NCBI GenBank assembly: GCA_030374805.1
Contig: JARGSG010000001.1
Coordinates: 62,001-126,000, forward strand
From: Gracilaria gracilis
Lineage: Eukaryota; Rhodophyta; Florideophyceae; Gracilariales; Gracilariaceae
Reading direction: 5' to 3'
Length of the DNA: 64,000 bases
Part shown: positions 10,048 to 20,700 of the stretch, in pieces
Numbering within the stretch: position 1 is the stretch's first letter
How the letters are laid out: each line of letters opens with the position of its first letter
Notes under the pieces: model-generated
Databases searched by the model: none
Told to the model about the DNA's origin: nothing
The model's input: the letters and a program-made list of their open reading frames with translations, nothing else
Program-made: the position numbers and the translations under genes

Positions 10048-11859
10048 GTCAATATCATCAGTGGAAACAGCTCATTCGATAATTGATGGCGTGTTCCTGG
10101 TTTTCATCCTCGTCGTAATCTGCCCAGGTGAAATGGTTACAGTAACCTCAGACCTAAGACATGAACTTGATCATCACCCTTTTCTGTGTCTTTTGCTATG
10201 TGGCAGGTGGCGAAAAGTCGTCTATTCAGAAACAGAAGCAGACTAGATACGGCGAAATAGTCATGTCGTCCTTCTTTTCTTGTTCCCTCTCTCACCGTCC
10301 TTCTTTTTGCGGGCTACGTCACGGGAACACGTAGCACAGAGCGTAGCTTGATTCTAGTGACACACAGCACAAGGTGTATAGTATGGAAACGCTCTTTCAC
10401 CAGGAAGAGAAACAATTTATCAGGTCACTTAATGATATGTTCAAGTACACTTGACACCTGCCTTTCACGAAGCGAAAGTGAACACAATCTTCTCAAAATG
10501 TTCTCTTTGAGCATCATAGTAAATAGCTGCTGTCCATAACAAAGAAGAAAGTAGAAAATAGCGATCCACAGAATTCAGAACTATGGCCTGCAATCGCAAA
10601 CCATTCATTTCCATGTCACTACAGATCTAAACGGGTAAAGTGGCCGCATGTGTCTGACTAAAAAGCTGCAACAATGCTTCACCTGCTCGCTGCAATACAA
10701 GCTTGCTTACGGTGTTGAGAACTTCTCGAACTGGCCAAAAGCTCACGATTGTGAACACGTCTCAAACAATATCCTTACGTCCTTCTTTAACAAAGTCGCT
10801 CTGTCTGTATCAAGAGAGCGCTAGAACCCAGACAGCTGGTCTGTGATGGTGTAATAAAGCCAGTAGATCATTGTTCAGCTATCCATGATGGCGTGTCTCT
10901 CAGCTATGGAGCAAACCAACAAAACAGATTTGTTCGATGGAAGTCAGTACCTGTAGATACCGTCGTACAGAGTACAACAGGTACAGCAAGAGCCGCACTC
11001 GTGACTTTCTTCTCTGAAGGCCAGTCTTCTTGCGCCACGGTGTTATCAAACCGTCCCATCTTGTGCAGATCGAACTGGAACAATATGATTGCTACATGGC
11101 ACATTTCATGTCGGCACTATTCTAGTTCGGGGGAACGTAGCATCTCGTCAATAAAAACTGGAGCCTTCTTACTTTCGTACCGTCTCTTTACAACCGTATA
11201 CAACTGTATATTTCCTCGCAGTTTTCCAGGAGCATGAAACACCAGGTGCGAATTTGGGTGCCCTGTTGTAAGATACTGCCTATGCCAGCGCAACTTCAGC
11301 TTTTCTTGTGCAAAAATAGGTGTGGATGACCATGTACACACTGAGGCGCCGAGCCTTCTTTGGAAGCCTGCCATCCATGTCAAGTGTGTCTATGTTTCTT
11401 GACAGGAATTGTTAAACTCGATTTTGCAAACTCGTCTATGAAGCCGTTTACCCTTGGTAGGGCAACTCTGCGGTGACTCGGTTGCCCTAGACCATGTGGA
11501 CTTTTTTTGCACGGCAGCAGTGCATTCCCTGTCTTACAGCCTGCCTTTCCCCCATTGTATGAAGTTCGATACTTGTATTCGTTTCGATCTTGGCTCCCCT
11601 CTTCCCCATTAAGATTTCGAAGTCTCGTGATGCTTTGTTCCTCTTCACGAAATAATATCGACGTGATGAACTCCGTTCACATACCGTCCATATTTGAGCA
11701 AACTGCGTCCGATATAGTTCGAACATGAACACCCCAGAGGTTTTGAGAGTGACTCAACGATTTAGCACGTACCAGTGATTGTGTGTCATTGTTAATTCCC
11801 TTTCCTCGTCGGACGGGGAACGAAAGATAGGACAATAGCAGACCTAACGGGAGAACTGC
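10048..11859. other. Gene-poor tract with possible relic frame
   Basis: No intact gene. On the minus strand, 11383 down to 10904 is one reading frame interrupted by a single stop near 11117, about 155 codons in total. It could be a decayed mobile-element protein but has no diagnostic motif. One TACCCTTGGTA motif lies at 11449-11459. Confidence 0.35.
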
Positions 11860-12675
11860 GTGCTTGGTAAATGGGATGAAGAACGAACTGCCTTCACACT
11901 TCGAATAGGAAAAGGATTGCTTCCATACAGCCCAAGAGTCCAGGAAGACCTAAAGAAACTAAGCGTCAGCAGCAATTTCGGCTTCCGAGCGTTGCCGGAG
12001 GAAGAAGTTCTGAACTGGGATCGCGAAAAGGACGGCGAATGGGTATTCATCCAGGCCTCCAGAAAACCCGGGAAAGACATGATCGACGCTCGATCTTTCC
12101 TAGACTCTATGGTGAGTCAAACTATATTCGCTCAAAAGGCAGATGTAATTCCTCTCCTGGAGGAAGGAAGTTTTCCCACCACCGGAATAGAAATGTTCTC
12201 GTTCGTCGGGTACATTGCCCTATTCGGAGTATCATCAATCCTCATGATCGGGCGACTAATTCATTTGAGCCCTATAAATCGCCTTCTGGGAACTGAAAAC
12301 ATCCACGTAGATGTCACGAGCTACAACGGACTTAGTATAGTCCTCCGGAGCTTGCATCACGATGAAGGAGGGTTCGCAAACGTATCAAAACCAAATATGA
12401 TGCTCGGAATTGTCAAAAAAGATATCGACTGAGTCTTTCTCATACGTGCTGTGGACGACGGGGATCCAAACTTTCCCGTGAACCGCAAGACACGTATAGA
12501 TTGCATTCGTCCGCAAAAGGAAGGGACTTCAGAAAATCTCCAAGCTCTCGACGCGAGTTCGAACGTCCTCTTCTATATGCCGAAAAAGAACAGGATACAG
12601 ATAAACGGACGAACTTCTGTGGCCTGCTTTGATTATTCGAACATACGCCGAAATCTCTACCATGTATCTAGCTAA
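11846..12675 (+). pseudogene. Relic ORF of unknown origin
   Basis: A frame of about 195 codons without an ATG start (first in-frame ATG at about codon 73) runs to a TGA at 12430-12432. It continues in the same frame for a further 80 codons to 12675. The translation looks protein-like (e.g. REKDGEWVFIQASRKPGKD) with one hydrophobic segment (FVGYIALFGVSSILMIG). The lack of a start and the internal stop suggest a decayed gene or an exon of a spliced one. I recognise no family. Confidence 0.35.
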
Positions 12676-13154
12676 GCTTCTGTCTTTGGAAAATATGGCG
12701 AATTGTCGAAACAGCAGAACGTAGAACTTTCTGCTTCAACTATTCAGGAAAAAGAAAAAACTCGTTTCAGATTCTCATATGCACGATTCACGCATATTCC
12801 TTCGCGAATACTCTCGTAAATCGACGATCAACATTTCACTCCGTAAGACAACTGGCGCACAAGACATCATCAGGACGTTCAAAACATACAGGAAAACTAT
12901 ACATATGTCAACCGACGCTTTCCAAACGGTGAACAACATAAAGACGAGGATTATACTACTGCTGACATCCAACTGGCAAGTGTTGGGTAATCCATAGAGC
13001 ATCAGACCCGGCCCATTCGCAATGCTCTATCGACAATATTCTTCGCCAGTTGCCGGAGCATCAACTGTAGGGAGTCAACTCTCAAGTGGGGCACAACGAA
13101 ACGCAACGCAAAAATGCGATTCCTTGACGAAGTCCAAGCTACTTCTCGAACAGT
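12676..13154. other. Intergenic, no gene recognised
   Basis: AT-rich. A short plus-strand frame at 12779-12997 could be a remnant related to the preceding relic ORF, but nothing in it is diagnostic. Confidence 0.35.
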
Positions 13155-13490
13155 TTAGTTGAGCCAGCTCTTAGCCAGGTCCCAGGCCAGTATCAGGGTA
13201 TAGCCAGCGATAGCCGTAATGACAAAAATTGGAACGAAGAGGTCCCTTTGAGGAGAGTCTTGGGGATTACCACCGTCGCCGGGCCGGCGAGGACCGCGAT
13301 TGCTTTGCATCGTCGGGGTAGTACTGCGTTGAGGTCGAGAAACACGTCTAAGCGGTGATGCATGTCTTACAAACTTTGGACCTCTCATGGCATGACAGAA
13401 CGATGACGGTGTCCAGGAGCAAGCTCGCAAGCATTTGCTAGGAACTGCAGCGTTGCAAGCATAAGCTAAAGCGTTTTCGCGCAAGGCCAT
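13155..13490 (-). CDS. Small single-pass membrane protein, possibly organellar
   Basis: A 111-residue protein from an ATG at 13490. The N terminus is rich in Ala, Arg, Ser and Cys with few acidic residues, like an organelle-targeting peptide. A Gly/Pro/Arg-rich linker (SNRGPRRPGDGGNPQD) follows. One hydrophobic helix near the C terminus (PIFVITAIAGYTLILAWDLAK) ends the protein. The layout resembles small plastid or mitochondrial membrane subunits, but I cannot name the family. Confidence 0.5.
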   Translation of the reverse strand: MALRENALAYACNAAVPSKCLRACSWTPSSFCHAMRGPKFVRHASPLRRVSRPQRSTTPTMQSNRGPRRPGDGGNPQDSPQRDLFVPIFVITAIAGYTLILAWDLAKSWLN

Positions 13491-14430
13491 GATGATGAAA
13501 CGGATATGGCTGCGCGAAACAATCCGCCAATGTTTAGCCGGGAACGATTAGATTCCCCAAGGTTATAAAATGGGGCTGCCTCGAAGAAGCAATCGGAAGC
13601 TTCAACTCGCCTACGCCACAATCAAAGTGCCTCCAGAGCCAGAAGCTGTGAGAGACGGATCTAAACGAGTCCGATCTCCACATGATGATGATCACGCGCA
13701 GGGCAAATGGTGCAGCAGAGCAAAGCTCCTGCACCGGTGCCTGTCCGTCGTTTACAGTACGCCGTACTGAGTACGGCGCATTATGCGCTTTGTAACTCTA
13801 TCCAGAATCGCTCGGACTCCAAAAGACCTCCGAGCCTCGGAGGTCCCCCCTTCCCGCACATCATGCATCGCGCAAGGCCACTACTGATGCTCATCTTGAA
13901 GAGAACGAGGTTGTTCAAAACACTATTCTCAGTGATGATGGAGTTAGATTGCATCACTTGAAGATCACGATCGAGAATTTCTCCGAGAGAATTAGAACAT
14001 TACGACGAATTCGTTATGCCCTTGGTCACCGAGAGATGTCGTTGAAATTTCTACGCCGCTTCGGACGGCCACCCGCAACCAACTTACACCACACATTGCA
14101 TCACCGAGGCCGCTACTCGGATAGCATTAACTGTAGAGCTAGTGGCTATGCAGTTCTGTACGGTCCCCATCAGATTCATCGAAAGGAACAGTGCCCGCTA
14201 TTCCGCAGGTGTTCACGCCTTTACCAACCAGACTATTCGTTGCGGTAGATGCTCCTCCCAGAAACCACCCCCAGCTTTCTTCACTTCAAATAGGATTTCC
14301 AAACCTATGAGTTGATTTGTGAAAGGAGTTTCTCACCTTGAAATCCACTTCGGAACTCCAGCGAGCGCCGCACGATATATGTTGCCCCATTCCTAGATCG
14401 GAAAGGTCTTTATCGTAATCTACCATCACG
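13491..14430. other. Intergenic with clustered palindromes
   Basis: Contains three adjacent inverted repeats at 13760-13845 (separate entry). Short frames at 13570-13770 and 13707-13961 partly resemble protein but share no recognisable family; they may be a degraded element. Confidence 0.4.
13760..13845. repeat. Cluster of three perfect palindromes
   Basis: Three inverted repeats within 86 bp: CGCCGTACT/AGTACGGCG around a 1-nt centre (13760-13778), GCGCA/TGCGC around 3 nt (13776-13788), and GACCTCCGAG/CTCGGAGGTC around one C (13825-13845). All arms match exactly. Confidence 0.85.
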
Positions 14431-15514
14431 ATGTCTGGGAGCGCCATGCTTTTTGTTCTACTAGGGCTCTTCCCGCTGGCGTGTGCTACTCTCCAATCCA
14501 CTTGTTCCGCCAACCCCTATGTTCATCACTTCTCCATCAACAACGTCTCCGCCATAGTCACATCTGACGGACCCATTAGGATTCCTGGTAACTTTTTCTC
14601 CGTGCCTGATGAAGCCGTCGCATTGTCATATTCATACGTGTTTCGATCCACCTTGCCAATTGTTTGGCAGCAAAACATTCTTCTGATCGACCTACCGATC
14701 GGCCGCGTCCTCGTTGACACAGGAGCAAACCGTCTCCCGATCCCACCTTTTGCCGCGACTGGTATCCTGCTGGACAACTTGTTATCGATTGGGGTCGAGC
14801 CCGAATCCATTGAACACGTGCTTATCACACACGGACACCCTGACCATGTTTCCGGCCTAATCTACGATGACGGCAATCGTACCTTCCCGAACGCCCATGT
14901 TTACGTTTCTGACGTTGAGTACGAGTTCTGGACTGCAGAACCTTTTGTTAACCCCAACCCATCAGTTCCAAACGCCACTCTTGGTACGTGATCCCGATTG
15001 ATATTTCAACTGCTGTTGTCGATTCAAAGCCTGAGGTGTCCCTCTAACCAGCTCGAAACTCATTTGCACATGTACACCTCAAACAGACACGATCCGTACA
15101 GTATTTACCCGCTCTTTGTCCGCCTATAAAGAGGATCTTGTGCTTGTTGCTGACGGTGGGTCACCCCTGCCAGGAGTAACATTCGTTCTCTTCCCCGGGC
15201 ATACACCGGGTCATTCTGTCGTCCAAATAGATTTTGGGGGCGACAAGAAACTCATGTGCGTGGGTGATGCATGGTTCAGCCAGCCTGATCAGCTCAGACA
15301 TCCAGAATGGGTGCGCCCTGTCGAAACGGATGGTCTACAGGGCTTTAGAAGCCGTGTATCGCTCATGGCTAGTCTATCGCGCACGACTGACTTGGTGCTC
15401 GCATTCCATGAACAATTTCCGGGGCTGGGACGTATTGTGAACACCACACAAGGATTCGACTGGGTACCAGTGTTCGACGTGAACCGTGATGTTGTACAGA
15501 CACAGTGTTCATAA
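14431..15514 (+). CDS. Secreted metallo-beta-lactamase-fold hydrolase
   Basis: Two exons, 14431-14983 and 15087-15514, joined by a 103-nt GT-AG intron (14984-15086), give 326 residues. A signal peptide (about 1-20) precedes the domain. The metal-binding motif THGHPDHV supplies HxHxDH. Further ligands are likely in FPGHTPGHS, CVGDAWF and the late His in LAFHEQF. FPNAHVYVSDVEYEFW resembles the segment seen in methyl-parathion-hydrolase/OPHC2-like and lactonase-like bacterial MBL enzymes. That group cleaves lactones or phosphotriesters; the substrate here is unknown. The bacterial-type family together with a signal peptide and intron suggests an old transfer adapted to eukaryotic expression (inference). 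Confidence 0.85.
14984..15086 (+). other. Intron of the MBL-fold gene (103 nt)
   Basis: Donor GTACGTG, acceptor AAACAG. Removing it keeps the frame across NATL-DTIRTVF, and the retained sequence contains stops. Confidence 0.85.
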
Positions 15515-15712
15515 ACTGTTCTCACTGTACTCAAGATGGCTGTACCAGTACCTCGTGTTCTTGATTGAACGATCGCCGATACGAAATCGGTCGTCTCCGC
15601 AAATAGGTGTGCGAGAGTGACGCTGAAATTTGCACGTATAGCTGACCGGCATTGAATCTCGAGTGTCGTCTGGAGAGCTTATAGATTCTTACAACGATCA
15701 ACTAATGATTAC

Positions 15713-15746
15713 ATACCAAGGGTTATATATAGTAGACCCTTGGTAT
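15713..15746. repeat. 11-bp inverted repeat, 12-nt spacer
   Basis: ATACCAAGGGT at 15713-15723 and its exact reverse complement ACCCTTGGTAT at 15736-15746, separated by AT-rich DNA. The arms carry the TACCAAGGGT motif found elsewhere in the window. It could be the ends of a minute transposon or a hairpin. Confidence 0.85.
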
Positions 15747-16323
15747 ACGAGTACCGCGTAAGATGGATATCCAGCATATTAGGATATGGTTTTCAATCTA
15801 CGCGAGCGAGAACCCGCTTTGGGTAGCTTCAGCATGATTGCTTAGGATACGGATATAGAGATAATGTAGGAGAGCTGGGAAAAGCAAATGTTACATAAGA
15901 AAGAGGCTTTATGATACTGTGCCCCTGTTGTAAGGATACACATTATTAAATTGAGTTTTTCCACCTATGTAGTTCATGAATTGTTTCCGCAATAGGCACC
16001 AACCGAGGTTGCACATAAACGGATATAACCCAGTAATGATGAAAACGACTGTCGAAGAAGACAGAGTCACTACGTTGTTGGAAGAATTGACGGTGGAGGA
16101 CAAGCTGGGTTAACTGACTGTTGTGCTTCTGGTTTTAGAGGAGGAAGGTGAAGGTAACTGTCAAGGTGTACTAGTTCTAAGAAGAACGCAAAGTTCGCTA
16201 CGCAGTCGTCGTAATTCAAATATGAAGCAGTCTCGTATAACGCCGTTCTTTTGGAGCTCAGTAGGAGCTCGATACTCCGTGCTAGACTATATAAAGACTT
16301 CCCTCGTTTTATCCTTAACCGCC

Positions 16324-16365
16324 TTAGAAGGATGCGGATGTTGTCTATGCTCCGCATCCTTCTAA
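16324..16365. repeat. Perfect 15-bp hairpin with 12-nt loop
   Basis: TTAGAAGGATGCGGA at 16324-16338 pairs exactly with TCCGCATCCTTCTAA at 16351-16365. It has no T-run typical of Pol III termination and lies about 850 bp from either gene. Its role is unknown. Confidence 0.9.
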
Positions 16366-16479
16366 CAAGGGTTTACTGCATAAGTTAACCTTTCACTGTA
16401 TTGTACTTCAACGAACTGCGTACTCACGAGACATTGGGCACAACTTCAGTTTGGTAGCTCTATCGAAGTTAATAAGAGG

Positions 16480-16497
16480 GCTACCTTCGAAGGTAGC
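16480..16497. repeat. 18-bp perfect palindrome
   Basis: GCTACCTTCGAAGGTAGC reads the same on both strands. It is a candidate dimeric protein-binding site or cruciform. Confidence 0.9.
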
Positions 16498-17139
16498 TTG
16501 TCGCGAGGCCTTCTTCTTCTTCGTATGAACATTACACTGTGATGCAGGCTATCGTGCCAGTAAAGTTACAATGTGGGTGTGTTCAAAGACATGATGCTTT
16601 TTGTGCTTCATGCTGCTGAACAGGAACCGATCTGCTTCCAAGAAACAACTTGTACTGTATCCATACCGTGTAGATAATTAGGTCTACCAGTGCCGGGCAC
16701 CACTACCTTCGTATGTTAAGCAGTTACAAGTTGTGCACTTGCAAGGGTTGCAACTCAGAGGGTCATCGTGGAAGATGTGAATTTCGAGACGAGAAGAATT
16801 GCGGGGACAGCGTGGTGGGGAACGAGCGGGCTGGGTCCACAAAGATGCAAACAGGCGGCACAAGATTCCTGCGGCGCAACACCGCTAATTTTAAAGCCCT
16901 CACATCACTACGCTGTACTGTTGTACTGCCGGGCCGACAGTGTCGGCTGCAACCATTACAGAGGCATCTAATGAAAGGCGTTTAACCCAACCAACGGACG
17001 CCAGGCCGTAATAGCGGCTGCGCCTGCCGGTGTCCAGTTGGCCGCACCAGCAAAGAGTGCCTACAGGCCTGATTCGAGTCATGGGAACTTACTTCGATTC
17101 CCACCTCCGCCGCCCCTTGTTTCACTTCCTCGGAACACA

Positions 17140-20100
17140 ATGACCTTCGCAAACAACTACCCGTCACTCTCCTCCAGATATACCAACAATTACCAGCCTC
17201 ATCGCTCTCAACCACCGTCAATGTCATTTGCACGCAAGCGACCTTACACCCCTCCACACCCGCCGCCTCCAGCTTATCCTTATTTCAGCCCATCTCGCAA
17301 TCCATCTGTAGCTCGTTCAAGACGCCGAGACGTTGACTCTCCTCTTTCTTCATCTCAGTCATCCTACGCCGCCGCGCCAAGGAGGCCTCAAAAACGCCGT
17401 CGCAGAGCCACACTGTCCTCCGCCGCTACCAAGGACTCCTACGATGGTAAGCCCCCTCCACCCGCAGGCGCCCTGTCTGCGTCTTTCTCACATGGTATGC
17501 GAGGCTGCATATCTACAGCTGTTGAGTGGAAACAAAGCATAGCCCAGGTGTGGAATGTTGCAGGCTCCAATCCGCCCAGTCTTAGGTTGCGCAGTACGCT
17601 CCGTCATTCGGGCCGCATGTTTCGGGCCGCATTGTCATCCGACTCACTGACTGCTGTAACAACCTCTCAAGATGGTGTGGCTCGTCTGTGGTCAGCTGTG
17701 GGTATGGACTATGAGCTTAAGAAACTGTCTTTCTATCGACCTTTCCGGAATGCACGTGCATGTGCTATATCACCAGAAGCAAAGTATGTAGCTGTGTCCT
17801 TCTACAGTGGCTCTAGAAAACCCAACTATGAAGGCGAACGCCTTTCTTCGTTTAAGAGTCAAGTGTTTGTCACACAACTTCAACCTAACACGAGTCTGCT
17901 CGAAAGGCTTGAAACTGGAATAGCTGATCAGATAATTCTCTCTGAAAACGCGTCTGTCATTGCCATTGGGCTATTTTGCGTTACCCCGGCCCCCCAGATT
18001 GCCAGGAACCATCGAATTGTGTTATACAATAGACGAGGAGATCTACTAATTTCGCTTCAAGATTGCTTCCCACCAAACCAGCACAGCTGCACAGCTTGGC
18101 ACATGTCTATGAAAGGGGAAAGGCTTGCCTTGTGCTCAAAGACCAATAACCTTCAAGTCTATTATAGCGGTCCCCGAAAAGATTGGGCTCCAACCCCAAC
18201 CTTTATTTCTTCTCAGTCGTTTAAAGACTTCTCGCAATGCCGATTTGCTCGTAATCCCGACATTTTGGCTGCTGTTGGCACCACTGGAAAACCCGGAGAA
18301 TCTATTCTTGGCCTGTTTCGAGTTAGCGATGCCACAGCGCTTTTCATCACTTCAATACAAACCTCCATGGCAAACATCTTTGACATCTATCCTCATGTAT
18401 CAATGCCGAACGCAATAGATACCGAAAACGTCTCTCATTCTGTGAGTGTTGTTTCGGCCGCTTCTGGTAAGGCTTCAATGTCCGGGCCCCTTTTAAATCT
18501 GGACGTATACGCTGATCCGAGAGAGGCCATGAGAGTTAAAAGATTCTCAGAATCAGAATCGAAACGCTTAAGGATGGAGCAAAGAAGTCCGGAACACATC
18601 CCGGACGAAAACTCCAGATTAAGCCAATCTGTGAATGCGGAAATCACTCCGTTTCGCTTGTGTAGGGATCCTTCTCCTTTTCGTCAAGCGCGCCTTGAAT
18701 CGCCGTCTGCCTCACGGTCCTCGGCAGCTATGAAATCATCAGAATCTTCCGCACAAATCCCGCTGCACAATAGGTTCGCGTCTTGGTCATTCGAGAACAA
18801 TGCGAAGCAAACTCTAACGTGCAGTGAAACTGGGTCACAACATTCGCGGCGAGGTGAACAACAGCCATGTAATGGAGCTAAGGCACCGATTCTCCCTGCT
18901 CCTAGTGACTGTGATCTTCAAAGCAATGATCTTGCTTCTCACCGAAAGGAGAAAATGCACGCAAAGTCTAGCATCTCACAGAATGCTGATACAGCTCCTT
19001 TAGTGGGGACTAAAAAAAACCTACAACCACGCGAATTAGGAACACATATCACGGTTCAAGAGTCATCAAAGAAGTCAAGAAGCGATGTAAATACCAAAGA
19101 ATCCGTAGGCTCTATGGAAGCTGGCTCAATATCAGAAGACAAGAATTCTGATGTTCAACTTGAATCTAATCGCAATCGCTCCCAGTTGAAAAAGGCAGCA
19201 GATAAGCCTGCGAGCTCCCCTGCTTCTCAAGGAAACTTAAAAAAGGTTGTCCAAGAAAAGGATTCCATCGTTATTGACAAAAATATAAATGCCTCAAGCC
19301 GATTGGAGAATCAAGAAACCAAGGACTCGAACAAGCAGAAAAAGATATCGGTTCACGCCGAAGGTGGTTCATCTAAAAAGAATGTCAAAATCTCTGAGCC
19401 TTTAATTGCGAAAATGAACAAGAACGAAGCCGTGAACATCAACAAACAGCGTTGTGACTCCAATCTCCAATGCAAGGAAGTTGCGGCGAAGCAATCTGCC
19501 CCGCTGAAAGACGTGGCTGAAAAACGCGCAAAGGAAAATAATATAATTGCATCCACACAGAAACCTCAAATTCAGGAAGGAGAATCGAATCCAAAACGGG
19601 ATAATGTGAGCGAGAAGAAAGAGAAAATGTACGGTGTTTCGGTTGAAGACGCAGAATTGGGTATTGGCGATAACAGCGTCAATGTTCCAGTGTTGACCGA
19701 AGAAAATGCGATGCAAGGGTGCGTACATGGTAAACGATCTAAAGAGATCTCAAATGGTCGCACAGATATAGACGAAGCGAAGGAAAAGGATGAAAACTCT
19801 TCAGCTATGAGCACTCCTCAATCTGATGATTGGACCCCCGCCACACGGTTTGCTGCAAGGGTACAAATGAAGATGGGCGAGGCAGAAAAAACTGGTAAGG
19901 TGGGTGAGAAAGAAACATATACGCCACGTCCCTTGCAGCAAACCGTTACCAATTCTAAGGATGGTAATATGCCCCCTAACGCCTGTGAGGGAGAACTGAA
20001 GACTAAGAATGAAACCGAAAAACATGTACCTCAGAACGTCGTTCATTCAGAAACCTTGTTCGACTGCACTCTGAAGCAAAATCCGGCATTCTTAGACGGT

Positions 20101-20700
20101 GAAAAATCTGGCGATCTACCTAATTCGGCGAAGAATGTCATACAAAAGAAGGAACAATCTAGAATTGCTAAAAGACCCAGAACAAATTCCAAATGCGAGA
20201 GCGAGAAGCAAGAAGACAACGCTATGGACGGTTCAACGAACGGTTGTGATGACAGGGATAAGTGTGACACTCGCAAAACTGAGGCTTGTAAAACAAGGGA
20301 GGCTGATGAGCTCAACGGAAAGACTGTATCTAAACAGGACGATGATACGCCAATGCCAAACGGCATTGCACCGAAAGTTGCTACAGCAGTGGGCAAACAG
20401 TGTCACACATTGTCCTCAAGCTTCCACGATGAGAAGCGCCACCCATGGACTACCGTACATGATGAGATTTCCCCAAATCAAAACGGACTATTAATCAAGC
20501 AAGATTATGTTGACAATCAGATTGGGATTCCTCCTCACTACCTCGAACGATGCAGAAAGGTTTTCGGAAGCCTGTCGAGCCTTTCGAGTGCCAGATATGA
20601 ACACATTAACCAACCAAGAAGCGTACACTGCAATGTTAGGTTTTGCAGAGAAGGAACTCGGCTACGCCGAAAAGAAAAGTGTCGCGAAGATAATATATGA
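17140..20700 (+). CDS. Large WD40-like protein with long charged low-complexity region
   Basis: From the ATG at 17140 the frame gives 1186 residues. Residues 1-110 are Pro/Arg/Ser-rich. About 110-470 form a beta-propeller-like domain with loosely conserved repeats (TTSQDGVARLWSA is the clearest, with others around HRIVLYNRRGDLL). About 480-1130 is a Lys/Glu/Ser/Asn-rich, probably disordered region. Near the end, coding character moves to the +1 frame around 20540-20590. The present frame then gives Arg/Cys-rich nonsense to 20700, while the other frame runs to 21016 and looks helical (GFAEKELGYAEKKSVAKI). A one-base indel, real or from sequencing, would explain it. The propeller plus disordered linker plus helical end suggests a scaffold; I cannot assign a family. 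Confidence 0.7.
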   Translation: MTFANNYPSLSSRYTNNYQPHRSQPPSMSFARKRPYTPPHPPPPAYPYFSPSRNPSVARSRRRDVDSPLSSSQSSYAAAPRRPQKRRRRATLSSAATKDSYDGKPPPPAGALSASFSHGMRGCISTAVEWKQSIAQVWNVAGSNPPSLRLRSTLRHSGRMFRAALSSDSLTAVTTSQDGVARLWSAVGMDYELKKLSFYRPFRNARACAISPEAKYVAVSFYSGSRKPNYEGERLSSFKSQVFVTQLQPNTSLLERLETGIADQIILSENASVIAIGLFCVTPAPQIARNHRIVLYNRRGDLLISLQDCFPPNQHSCTAWHMSMKGERLALCSKTNNLQVYYSGPRKDWAPTPTFISSQSFKDFSQCRFARNPDILAAVGTTGKPGESILGLFRVSDATALFITSIQTSMANIFDIYPHVSMPNAIDTENVSHSVSVVSAASGKASMSGPLLNLDVYADPREAMRVKRFSESESKRLRMEQRSPEHIPDENSRLSQSVNAEITPFRLCRDPSPFRQARLESPSASRSSAAMKSSESSAQIPLHNRFASWSFENNAKQTLTCSETGSQHSRRGEQQPCNGAKAPILPAPSDCDLQSNDLASHRKEKMHAKSSISQNADTAPLVGTKKNLQPRELGTHITVQESSKKSRSDVNTKESVGSMEAGSISEDKNSDVQLESNRNRSQLKKAADKPASSPASQGNLKKVVQEKDSIVIDKNINASSRLENQETKDSNKQKKISVHAEGGSSKKNVKISEPLIAKMNKNEAVNINKQRCDSNLQCKEVAAKQSAPLKDVAEKRAKENNIIASTQKPQIQEGESNPKRDNVSEKKEKMYGVSVEDAELGIGDNSVNVPVLTEENAMQGCVHGKRSKEISNGRTDIDEAKEKDENSSAMSTPQSDDWTPATRFAARVQMKMGEAEKTGKVGEKETYTPRPLQQTVTNSKDGNMPPNACEGELKTKNETEKHVPQNVVHSETLFDCTLKQNPAFLDGEKSGDLPNSAKNVIQKKEQSRIAKRPRTNSKCESEKQEDNAMDGSTNGCDDRDKCDTRKTEACKTREADELNGKTVSKQDDDTPMPNGIAPKVATAVGKQCHTLSSSFHDEKRHPWTTVHDEISPNQNGLLIKQDYVDNQIGIPPHYLERCRKVFGSLSSLSSARYEHINQPRSVHCNVRFCREGTRLRRKEKCREDNI

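Larger units (their letters stand above)
15515..17139. other. Palindrome-rich intergenic region
   Basis: No convincing gene over 1.6 kb. It holds a spaced inverted repeat at 15713-15746, a 15-bp-stem hairpin at 16324-16365 and an 18-bp perfect palindrome at 16480-16497, each listed separately. Confidence 0.5.

Noticed and set aside
10904-11383. Interrupted minus-strand frame as a real gene
   Set aside because: One internal stop and no motif; kept only as a note in the gene-poor tract.
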